In this document: positions 6,291-12,098 of the stretch, in pieces
Position numbering within the stretch: position 1 is the stretch's first letter
Layout: each line of letters opens with the position of its first letter
Assembly: GCA_015486905.1 (NCBI GenBank)
Contig: WFQV01000439.1
Location: 1 to 12,098, forward strand
Source: Melioribacteraceae bacterium
GTDB taxonomy: Bacteria; Bacteroidota; Ignavibacteria; Ignavibacteriales; Melioribacteraceae
Length of the DNA stretch: 12,098 bases
Reading direction: 5' to 3'
Position numbers and translations under genes: made by a program
The notes under the pieces: model-generated
The model's database searches: none
The model's input: the letters and a program-made list of their open reading frames with translations, nothing else
What the model was told of the DNA's origin: nothing

Positions 6291-7107
6291 ATCCGAAGAA
6301 TTGATAAGTTTGGCTTTAAGAGAAGATATCGGAGAAGGAGATATTACAACTAACGCTATCGTCGATGGACATTATTTAATTAATGCGAAAATTATTAGTA
6401 AAGAAAACGGCGTTATTTGTGGTATCGAGGTTGCTAAAAAAGTCTTTGACTTGTTAGGCGGAAAGGTAAAATGGAAGGAAAAAGCCAAAGAAGGAGAAGA
6501 GATAAAGTCCGGTGAAATAATAGCCGAGCTAAACGGAGAAATTAAAACAATTTTAAGTGGTGAAAGGACGGCGCTGAACTTCATTCAAAGAATGAGCGGA
6601 ATAGCCACGAGGACAAGAAATTTCGTTAGTCAATTAAAAGGAACGGGGACGAAATTGTTAGATACAAGAAAGACCGCACCGGGAATGCGTTATTTGGATA
6701 AGTACGCTGTGAAAGTAGGCGGAGGCAATAATCACCGAATGGGTCTTTATGATATGATTTTAATTAAGGAAAATCACATTCGTGCGGCTGATTCAATTAC
6801 CCAAGCGATTAAGAGAGTAAGGGAAAAATACGGGGACAAGTTTAAGATAGAAGTCGAGGTGAGAACCTTTGAGGAGGCTAAAGAGGCAATGGGGGAAAAG
6901 TCCGATATTATTATGTTGGACAATATGAACCTTTCGCAAATAAAGAACGTTTTGTCATTTTTAAAGGGAAAGGTTTTAACCGAAGTTTCTGGAAATGTTA
7001 ATCTTGCAAATATTAGGGAAATAGCTTTAACGGGAGTGGATTTCATCTCGGTTGGCGAGTTAACCCACTCGGTAAAAGCTTTGGATGTTTCACTATTGTT
7101 CGAATGA
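6262..7107 (+). CDS. nadC: Nicotinate-nucleotide pyrophosphorylase, carboxylating (NadC)
   Basis: NadC (quinolinate phosphoribosyltransferase) joins quinolinate to phosphoribosyl pyrophosphate and releases CO2, giving nicotinate mononucleotide. The 281 residues show the family motifs in order: LREDIGEGDITT (19-30), SGERTALNFIQRMSGIAT (99-116), LLDTRKTAPGMRYLDKYAV (132-150), GGGNNHRMGL (153-162), LIKENHI (167-173), VEVRTFEEA (198-206), IMLDNM (217-222), and the phosphate-binding end EVSGNVN (241-247) with ISVGELTHS (262-270). Asn245 stands where many relatives have Gly. The frame stays open upstream to 6166, but those codons only repeat nadB in another frame. ATG 6262 has GAGAGG at 6252-6257 and gives the normal family length. 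It overlaps the end of nadB by 29 bases, the longest overlap in the operon. Confidence 0.96.
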   Translation: MNKNRDYLIKSEELISLALREDIGEGDITTNAIVDGHYLINAKIISKENGVICGIEVAKKVFDLLGGKVKWKEKAKEGEEIKSGEIIAELNGEIKTILSGERTALNFIQRMSGIATRTRNFVSQLKGTGTKLLDTRKTAPGMRYLDKYAVKVGGGNNHRMGLYDMILIKENHIRAADSITQAIKRVREKYGDKFKIEVEVRTFEEAKEAMGEKSDIIMLDNMNLSQIKNVLSFLKGKVLTEVSGNVNLANIREIALTGVDFISVGELTHSVKALDVSLLFE

Positions 7108-7113
7108 AAGGAG
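7107..7113 (+). promoter_or_regulatory. SD site deciding the nadA start
   Basis: AAAGGAG lies five bases before the ATG at 7119. A second in-frame ATG at 7104 overlaps the nadC stop, but this SD lies downstream of it, so it cannot serve that codon. The later ATG is therefore preferred. Confidence 0.8.
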
Positions 7114-7118
7114 AAAAA

Positions 7119-8051
7119 ATGGAAGAAATAAAGAAAAAGATAGAGGAACTAAAAAAAGAAAAAAATGCAATTATCGTAGCTCACAATTACGCGAGACCTG
7201 AAGTGCAGAATATTGCTGATTTTACGGGGGATTCGCTCGAGCTATCACGGAAAGCATCCGAAACAAATGCTGAAATGATTCTTTTTTGCGGAGTACATTT
7301 TATGGCGGAAACGGCGTCTATTATTTCGCCGGAAGCAAAAGTTCTGTTGCCGGATTTAAACGCCGGTTGCTCGCTTGCCGAGAGTATTACGGCAGAGGAT
7401 TTGGTAAATTGGAAACGTCAGCATCCTAATGCTGTTGTGATTTCCTATATTAATACTACAGCGGAAGTAAAAGCAGAGTCCGATCACTGTTGTACTTCTT
7501 CCAACGCGGTTAAAGTGGTAGAGGCAATTCCAAAGGATAAGGAGATATTATTTCTGCCGGACAAATTTTTAGGCGCTTACGTTCAAGAAATGACCGGTAG
7601 AAAAATTCATATCTGGAAAGGCTCTTGCCATGTCCATGAAAAAATTACCGAAACGGATTTCGAAGATATGAAAAGGGAAAATCCCGATGCTGTTTTTTTA
7701 ATTCACCCGGAAAGTAGTTGTACGCAAAATTGCGTTAAAAAAGCCACACAGCACAATGACGATTCGATACGGTTTTTTTCTACAAGCGGGATGATAAATT
7801 ATGTTAACAACTCCAATGAAAATAAATTTGTAGTTGCTACCGAAGTGGGTATTTTACACAGATTAAAAAAAGACAATCCCGGCAAAATGTTTATTCCGAT
7901 AAAAGAAAACGCCGTGTGCGAATACATGAAATTAACTACCTTGGAAAAAATCTACTATGCACTTCTTTACGAGCAATACGAAGTAAAGGTGAAAAAAAAT
8001 ATTGCCGACAGGGCTAGAAAAGCCATTGAAAATATGATTTCTATTGGTTGA
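7119..8051 (+). CDS. nadA: Quinolinate synthase (NadA)
   Basis: NadA condenses iminoaspartate from NadB with dihydroxyacetone phosphate to form quinolinate, using an oxygen-sensitive [4Fe-4S] cluster held by three cysteines. In the 310 residues these are Cys84 (NAGCSLAE), Cys170 (WKGSCHVHE) and Cys267 (VCEYMKLTTLEK), matching by context and spacing Cys83, Cys170 and Cys254 of Thermotoga NadA as I recall them. Other motifs are IIVAHNYARPEVQ (18-30), ADFTGDSLELSRKA (33-46), AEVKAESDHCCTSSNAV (115-131), HPESSC (196-201), FFSTSGM (219-225) and ATEVGILHRL (240-249). The segment 201-215 is cysteine-bearing and a little longer than in the short relatives, so the third ligand falls 13 residues later. 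It is the last NAD gene of the operon, 11 bases after nadC. The CxxCxxC disulfide motif of E. coli NadA is absent. Confidence 0.96.
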   Translation: MEEIKKKIEELKKEKNAIIVAHNYARPEVQNIADFTGDSLELSRKASETNAEMILFCGVHFMAETASIISPEAKVLLPDLNAGCSLAESITAEDLVNWKRQHPNAVVISYINTTAEVKAESDHCCTSSNAVKVVEAIPKDKEILFLPDKFLGAYVQEMTGRKIHIWKGSCHVHEKITETDFEDMKRENPDAVFLIHPESSCTQNCVKKATQHNDDSIRFFSTSGMINYVNNSNENKFVVATEVGILHRLKKDNPGKMFIPIKENAVCEYMKLTTLEKIYYALLYEQYEVKVKKNIADRARKAIENMISIG

Positions 8052-8085
8052 CAAATGAATTTAATCGAGAAAGGGGAATATCGTA

Positions 8086-10629
8086 ATGTTCAGAATTATT
8101 GGGGTTTTACTGTTGTTGTCAAACTTAATGTTTGCTCAAAAAGTAAATTTACAAGGGACAATTTATGATTTCACTACAAGCAAACCATTGCCAAGTGCAA
8201 ACGTTATTTTAAAAACATTAAACAGAGGGACTGTCTCCGATGCGAATGGGAAGTTTCAATTTCCCGATTTGCCCAAAGGGATTTACGATTTAGTGGTATC
8301 TTATGTAGGTTACGCTAAGTTTAGCAAAAGAGTAATTCTGACAAAAAATTTATCCTTGAGAATTGAGTTAAAGCCCGTCAGTATTGAGTTAAAGAGAACA
8401 ATCGTTAAAGGTAAGCAAGCTATATTGGGGGAAACCCCCGTGGCATTTACTAATGTTGACAGCCGGGAAATACAAACCGATTTAGGTGCGCGGTACGTTA
8501 CTTCGGTTTTGGAATCTTCACCAGGTGTTTTTATTGACGAGGAGGGTAGTGGATTTGGCGATTCGAAATTATCAATTCGCGGCTTTAACCAGACAGAAAT
8601 TTCCGTAATGATTAACGGCGTGCCGATGAATAATCCCGAAAACGGGGAAGTTTATTGGACCAACTGGGCGGATTTAAGCGATGTTGTCGATTTAATACAA
8701 GTACAGAGAGGATTGAGCGTCTCGCCTTATTCAGTTTCCTCGATTGGCGGAACGGTTAATATTATTACGCGAAACGGTTTCCAAGGAAGACACAGCTTGA
8801 AAGTAAAGAGTGAAATTGCATCCGGCAATTTTAAGAAAGGTTCTCTTTCTTTTATTTCCGGTTTGGGCAATTTTGCCAGGGTTGTAGGGCTGATAAGCTA
8901 CGCCGATTGGAAAGGGTACGCAGAACAGACTTGGGCCAAAATGCTAACTTATTATTTTTCTTTTGCTTTTAATTGGGATAGAAATTTGCTCGAAATACAA
9001 TTAATGGGCTCCCCTCAAAAGCATGGACAAAGAACATCACCGCAGTTAATTTCTACGTGGAATAGGTACGGATTGAAATACAACGCCGACTGGGGAATGC
9101 TTAACGGAAAGCCTTTAAATTTGAGGGACAACGAGTTTAACAAACCCTCGATTACAATTAATCATAATTGGCAGGCAAGCAAAAATCTGACTTTCTCAAA
9201 TTCGATTTATTTATCCTACGGAAAGGGAGGCGGGCACGTTCCACCTTGGGGCGGGCTTCCGAAAGATTCGACCGGCAGAATTGATTTCCAATCCGTCTGG
9301 CGCAACAATTCAAAAAACATAGATTCCAATTTTAGTCCGACGCTTCATCGCTCTACAACGGCACTGCGATTTACAGTTCACAAACACAAGTGGCTTTCTT
9401 TCTTCTCGAACATTAAATACGTAAGAAATAACTTCAATTATTATTTCGGTTTAAACGGCAAATTGTACAAGGCTGAAAATTACAGCACAATTGGAAATTT
9501 ACTCGGCGGTGATTATTACATCGGTAGCGGAAACGTGAACGACAATCCGCAAAAACTCTTGAAAGTCGGAGACAAAGTCGATTACGATGCAGACAGCTTC
9601 GTAAGGGAATTTGGCGGTTTTGCTCAAATCGAATTTAATTCCTCAAAAATAAATTACTATTTAAATACCTCTTTATCTCGAACTTCCTACGACAGGATTG
9701 ACTATTTTAATTATCGTCCAAACGAAAAAGGAAGAGAAACAGGCTGGAAATATTTTACTAATTACACTTTGAAAACGGGGGTGTCATTTCATATAGACAA
9801 AAATGCCGGTTTGTTTTTTAATGTAGGCATGTTTTCCAGGGCGCCCCTTTCGATGAATGTTTACAATTATTTCAACGAACTTTACAAAGATGTGAAAAAC
9901 GAAAAAGTCTTTTCGGTTGAAGGAGGGAGTTCTTTCAAAAACAAATTGTTTAATATCGACCTTGACTTTTATTACACCTTCTGGAAAGACAAGGCAATGA
10001 TTTATGCATACAGTCCCCCGAACAGCTACAGTTATTATTATATGAATATTTACGGAGCAAAGGCACTGCACAAAGGAGTTGAATTAGACGGAAGTTTAAA
10101 TTTAAATAGGTCACTCATCTTAAAAGGCAGTGCAAGTCTCAGTATGAATAAATGGCTGAACGATGTTAGCGCAATCTTAAGACCCGAGGGAACGACAAAG
10201 GACGAAATATTTTTTGATGCAAAACTTAAAAATCTTTACATAGGCAATTCGCCAATGACTAAAATATTTGTCGGACTGGTATTTAAGAAGAGTCTTAACG
10301 AAACGATTAAATTTTATTTTAATCCCCATTTTTACTTTTTCGGTAGGAGGTTTGCTCAATTCGAACCTATTAGTAGGAACGATGAAGAGGGCAGCGGTCA
10401 ATCTTGGCGAGTGCCCGATTACAACAAAATTGATTTACACACGGGTTTGGTATTTGAACTGAAAAGTGCCATGGTGAAAAAGATAAAAGTAAATTTGAAT
10501 GTTTTCAATTTGTTGAATAAAAAAAATATTATTCAGGCTTTTGACGGAGCAACGCATGATGCTTTAACTGCAAGGGTGTGGTTTAATCGTGAGCGTTGGT
10601 ACGATTTTAGCATTACCGCGGAAATTTAG
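8086..10629 (+). CDS. TonB-dependent outer-membrane receptor with CarboxypepD-like N-terminal domain
   Basis: This 847-residue protein has a signal peptide (1-17, cleavage likely after FA before Gln18), a carboxypeptidase-regulatory-like beta domain (about 20-97, with DANGKFQFPDLPKGIYDLVV), a TonB-dependent plug (about 110-230) and a beta-barrel to the end. The plug holds SIRGFNQTEISVMINGVPMN (163-182), VQRGLSVSPYSVSSIGGTVN (206-225) and IITR. The segment IVKG (106-109) could be a TonB box. Such receptors take up siderophores, cobamides, metals or oligomers across the outer membrane, driven by TonB. The substrate cannot be read here. It starts 34 bases after nadA with AAGGGG (8071-8076) nine bases before the ATG and no terminator in between, so it may be read from the operon. 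The last residue is Ile, not the usual aromatic; the preceding WYDFSI still alternates like a final strand. Family call is firm, function open. Confidence 0.92.
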   Translation: MFRIIGVLLLLSNLMFAQKVNLQGTIYDFTTSKPLPSANVILKTLNRGTVSDANGKFQFPDLPKGIYDLVVSYVGYAKFSKRVILTKNLSLRIELKPVSIELKRTIVKGKQAILGETPVAFTNVDSREIQTDLGARYVTSVLESSPGVFIDEEGSGFGDSKLSIRGFNQTEISVMINGVPMNNPENGEVYWTNWADLSDVVDLIQVQRGLSVSPYSVSSIGGTVNIITRNGFQGRHSLKVKSEIASGNFKKGSLSFISGLGNFARVVGLISYADWKGYAEQTWAKMLTYYFSFAFNWDRNLLEIQLMGSPQKHGQRTSPQLISTWNRYGLKYNADWGMLNGKPLNLRDNEFNKPSITINHNWQASKNLTFSNSIYLSYGKGGGHVPPWGGLPKDSTGRIDFQSVWRNNSKNIDSNFSPTLHRSTTALRFTVHKHKWLSFFSNIKYVRNNFNYYFGLNGKLYKAENYSTIGNLLGGDYYIGSGNVNDNPQKLLKVGDKVDYDADSFVREFGGFAQIEFNSSKINYYLNTSLSRTSYDRIDYFNYRPNEKGRETGWKYFTNYTLKTGVSFHIDKNAGLFFNVGMFSRAPLSMNVYNYFNELYKDVKNEKVFSVEGGSSFKNKLFNIDLDFYYTFWKDKAMIYAYSPPNSYSYYYMNIYGAKALHKGVELDGSLNLNRSLILKGSASLSMNKWLNDVSAILRPEGTTKDEIFFDAKLKNLYIGNSPMTKIFVGLVFKKSLNETIKFYFNPHFYFFGRRFAQFEPISRNDEEGSGQSWRVPDYNKIDLHTGLVFELKSAMVKKIKVNLNVFNLLNKKNIIQAFDGATHDALTARVWFNRERWYDFSITAEI

Positions 10630-10674
10630 TTAACAGTGTTTATATATTATTACAACCTCAATACTTGTTTTTTG

Positions 10675-10717
10675 TCGGGAAATTAAAAAACATTCCTGAA
10701 TTTCCATCTGTTTTTTT
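10675..10717 (+). terminator. Possible intrinsic terminator after the TonB receptor
   Basis: GGAAATT (10678-10684) pairs with AATTTCC (10699-10705) around a 14-base loop, and a run of seven T follows at 10711-10717, five bases after the stem. An alternative stem pairs 10675-10681 with 10693-10699, using one G-U pair. The stems are AT-rich and the gap to the T run is not ideal, so this is a moderate candidate for the end of the operon or receptor transcript. Confidence 0.45.
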
Positions 10718-10802
10718 GCCGCTAATTACACGAATTTAGTCTTAAGTCTCAAGCTCGACGCCTCGCGCTAAAAAATTAGCAGGTGAATAATTAGTAACGA
10801 GT

Positions 10803-10850
10803 CTCAATCTTAACCTCAATCTTAACCTTAACCTTAACCTTAATTTCAAT
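10803..10850. repeat. Period-6 tandem array (CTTAAC/CTCAAT type)
   Basis: Eight consecutive hexamers can be read: CTCAAT, CTTAAC, CTCAAT, CTTAAC, CTTAAC, CTTAAC, CTTAAT, TTCAAT. The first four form a 12-base unit repeated perfectly twice. This is a simple-sequence array in non-coding DNA, probably a product of replication slippage. No function is apparent. Confidence 0.85.
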
Positions 10851-11030
10851 ATCCAAACAAAAAATATCGGAACAAACCATGCATTCATCCAATCATGCAA
10901 TCAATTTACTCCTTACGCATTCATCATTCATAATCATTTCCTATGGTGTCTTAAACTTAGTCATGTATGTTTCATTTGAAAAAATTAGCGAAAGTTTTTA
11001 ATATTCTCCAAGCTTTAAGTACGAATAATA

Positions 11031-11054
11031 ATTCTTCATTCTTAATTCTTAATT
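11031..11054. repeat. Period-7 tandem array (ATTCTTA type)
   Basis: The units read ATTCTTC, ATTCTTA, ATTCTTA and then ATT, giving about 3.4 copies. It abuts the 14-bp palindrome at 11054. The reverse strand reads as repeated TAAGAAT, a kind of simple intergenic repeat that I associate with spacers in this bacterial group. Confidence 0.8.
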
Positions 11055-11067
11055 GCGGTTTACCGCA
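11054..11067. promoter_or_regulatory. 14-bp perfect palindrome, possible operator or small hairpin
   Basis: TGCGGTTTACCGCA can form a hairpin with a GC-rich stem, or serve as a dyad for a dimeric regulator. It lies about 130 bases before the preferred start of the ABC permease and stands out as GC-rich in an AT-rich spacer. No T run follows closely, so a terminator is unlikely. A function is speculative. Confidence 0.3.
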
Positions 11068-11197
11068 TTATGCTTTTGAGTATTAATTTGGATAATGGGA
11101 CGCGGATTAGTCATGATGAATTATGATTTACGCTGTTTCCTTGGGACAGCAAAAATTTTATTCCCTCAACCGTGTGAGATTAATTATATTTAAAGCT

Positions 11198-11971
11198 ATG
11201 AAAATAAAAATTTTACAACAGAGAATTAACCGAAGTCCACACTGGGCGTACATTAAATTCTTTTTAACGGTAATTGCCGTTTACGTAATTTTATTTGAGT
11301 TCATCTTAAACACGGTGAGTGTTTTTCCCCGTCCGTCTTTAATTTGGGAGTCCGTTCTTTATTTATCGGATAAATTTAGTATCTTCAGTTCATTGGGAAT
11401 TCTCTGGGCACTGATTTTCGGAGGGTTAATAATCTCGTTTTTTATTACTTATATTTTTAGAGTGCCCCTAATTACCTTCTTCGACAAATTTCCGGATGTT
11501 TTTATCCCGTTTAAAATTTTTCTCTTTTTTACGCCTTTGGTCTTAATCCTTTTTTGGAATATTTACTTTAAAGATAATTGGCTGACCGAATCTTTATTGA
11601 TTGTTTTAGTAAGCATTTCAATCATATTTTACGAAATGGCGATTGCGTTGAAAGGAAGGAAAACTTCTTACGAGCTTGCGGCAAAAGGCTTGGGTAAATT
11701 ACAAAACGAAATTTATTCGAAAATTACTTGGAAACAGATATTACCGGATTTAAAAGCGAAAATATCCCCGCTGCACATTAAGCTCTGGTCTTATGTTTTA
11801 ATTTCACAGTTTATTTCGGGCAGTTCGATTGGAGGACTTTTCCGTGAGCTTTTTGAATATCGCGATGTTGCTGGTATTTACGCTTTGGCAATTCTGGTTT
11901 GGATTATTGTCTGGCTTAACGAAATGTTTTGGTATTACGTTTCCGAGAAAATCATTTTTTGGGAAAGCTGA
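11198..11971 (+). CDS. ABC transporter permease, divergent NitT/TauT (SsuC-like) type
   Basis: A 257-residue integral membrane protein with about six hydrophobic spans (near residues 20-39, 64-88, 103-124, 131-151, 195-215 and 226-247). The cytoplasmic coupling loop has the EAA-type motif ELAAKGLGK (159-167) followed by YSKITWKQILPDLKAKI (173-189). An FPRPS motif (43-47) after the first span is the counterpart of the LPSP usual in SsuC/TauC/ThiX-like permeases. An ABC ATPase gene follows after five bases, so the pair forms the inner-membrane part of an importer. Overall similarity to standard family members is low, and the periplasmic end of the motif set is blurred. The start is uncertain: ATG 11198 fits the family's short N-terminus, but no good SD precedes it, and the frame is open back to an ATG at 11123, which would add 25 residues. 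The substrate is unknown; the binding-protein gene is not in view. Confidence 0.8.
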   Translation: MKIKILQQRINRSPHWAYIKFFLTVIAVYVILFEFILNTVSVFPRPSLIWESVLYLSDKFSIFSSLGILWALIFGGLIISFFITYIFRVPLITFFDKFPDVFIPFKIFLFFTPLVLILFWNIYFKDNWLTESLLIVLVSISIIFYEMAIALKGRKTSYELAAKGLGKLQNEIYSKITWKQILPDLKAKISPLHIKLWSYVLISQFISGSSIGGLFRELFEYRDVAGIYALAILVWIIVWLNEMFWYYVSEKIIFWES

Positions 11972-11976
11972 TTGAG

Positions 11977-12098
11977 ATGAATTTAATTGAAGCTAAAAAT
12001 ATTTCAAAAAATTTTATTACGAGTTTCGGGCTGACTGTTGAACTGTTCGAGGATATTTCTTTCGAGTTGAGAGAGAGTGAAATTTTAACTTTTCTTGC
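11977..12098 (+). CDS. ABC transporter ATP-binding protein, N-terminal fragment (cut by window end)
   Basis: The first 40 codons of an ABC ATPase, starting at ATG 11977, five bases after the permease stop. The opening MNLIEAKNISKNF (1-13) and LFEDISFELRESEILTFL (23-40) match the first strands of NitT/TauT-family ATPases, in which the Walker A loop comes directly after such a segment. The window ends just before that loop, so ATP-binding residues cannot be checked. Ser34 stands where relatives usually carry Gly before Glu. It presumably powers the upstream permease. The gene continues beyond the window and is partial only for that reason. Confidence 0.85.
   Translation, partial: MNLIEAKNISKNFITSFGLTVELFEDISFELRESEILTFL

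Larger units (their letters stand above)
10718..11122. other. Intergenic region with low-complexity repeats, no gene seen
   Basis: About 400 bases without a recognisable coding region on either strand. It contains a small hairpin (GCTAA, loop AAAA, TTAGC at 10767-10780), a period-6 array, many ATTCAT/CATTCAT words between about 10878 and 10935, a period-7 array and a GC-rich palindrome, each listed or noted separately. The promoter for the ABC genes should lie here or just downstream, but I could not pick one with confidence. The texture is that of AT-rich, repeat-derived spacer. Confidence 0.6.

Noticed and set aside
7104..7118. Upstream ATG of nadA overlapping the nadC stop
   Set aside because: The AAAGGAG lies after this ATG and serves ATG 7119.
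10177..10462. Open frames inside the TonB receptor gene on both strands, and similar antisense frames in other genes
   Set aside because: They are shadows of conserved coding regions, with no recognisable domain and no SD.
10803..10850. Hexamer array as a CRISPR or telomere-like repeat
   Set aside because: There are no spacers between units, the units are only six bases, and the array is short and internal.
11123..11197. 25-codon N-terminal extension of the ABC permease
   Set aside because: It does not look like the permease family and no SD precedes it, although the start at 11198 is not strongly supported either.

Overview
The window is a low-GC (about 40% by eye), densely coding stretch whose recognisable genes all lie on the + strand. 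It fits a member of the Bacteroidota/Chlorobiota (FCB) group. The TonB-dependent receptor carries the N-terminal carboxypeptidase-regulatory-like domain typical of that group. Several genes have good Shine-Dalgarno (SD) sequences (AAGGAG, AAGGAGG), which classical Bacteroidetes usually lack, so an Ignavibacteria-type lineage is my best guess. That assignment is inference, not demonstrated.

Layout. Positions 1-107 are a leader. It holds an AT-rich inverted repeat and then two tandem hairpins (28-52 and 78-104) with the same architecture: an outer 3-bp stem, an A bulged on the 3' side, a 5-bp middle stem, an A bulged on the 5' side, and a small capped loop. This matches what I remember of the 'pan' RNA motif found upstream of pantothenate genes. 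Positions 108-8051 form one compact operon of nine genes: a Rossmann/DUF2520 protein (candidate ketopantoate reductase), panB, panC, coaBC, coaX, panD, nadB, nadC and nadA. Every junction overlaps or is separated by 11 bases or fewer. A TonB-dependent receptor follows 34 bases later (8086-10629), then a possible terminator. Next is about 480-560 bp without a recognisable gene, holding hexamer and heptamer tandem repeats and a 14-bp palindrome. The window ends in a divergent NitT/TauT-type ABC permease and the first 40 codons of its ATPase.

How the genes work together. PanB, a ketopantoate reductase (proposed here to be the DUF2520 protein), PanC and PanD make pantothenate from 2-oxoisovalerate and aspartate. 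CoaX phosphorylates it, and CoaBC adds cysteine and decarboxylates to give 4'-phosphopantetheine. NadB, NadA and NadC convert aspartate and dihydroxyacetone phosphate to nicotinate mononucleotide. The operon therefore couples the upstream halves of CoA and NAD synthesis, which share L-aspartate at PanD and NadB. CoaD, CoaE, NadD and NadE are not here. The outer-membrane receptor and the ABC importer genes suggest nutrient uptake, but nothing visible fixes their substrate.

The most interesting item is the leader RNA. The two hairpins have unrelated sequence in the three internal pairs of the middle stem yet keep full pairing. The second hairpin sits between, and partly pairs with, the only SD-like sequence of the first gene.
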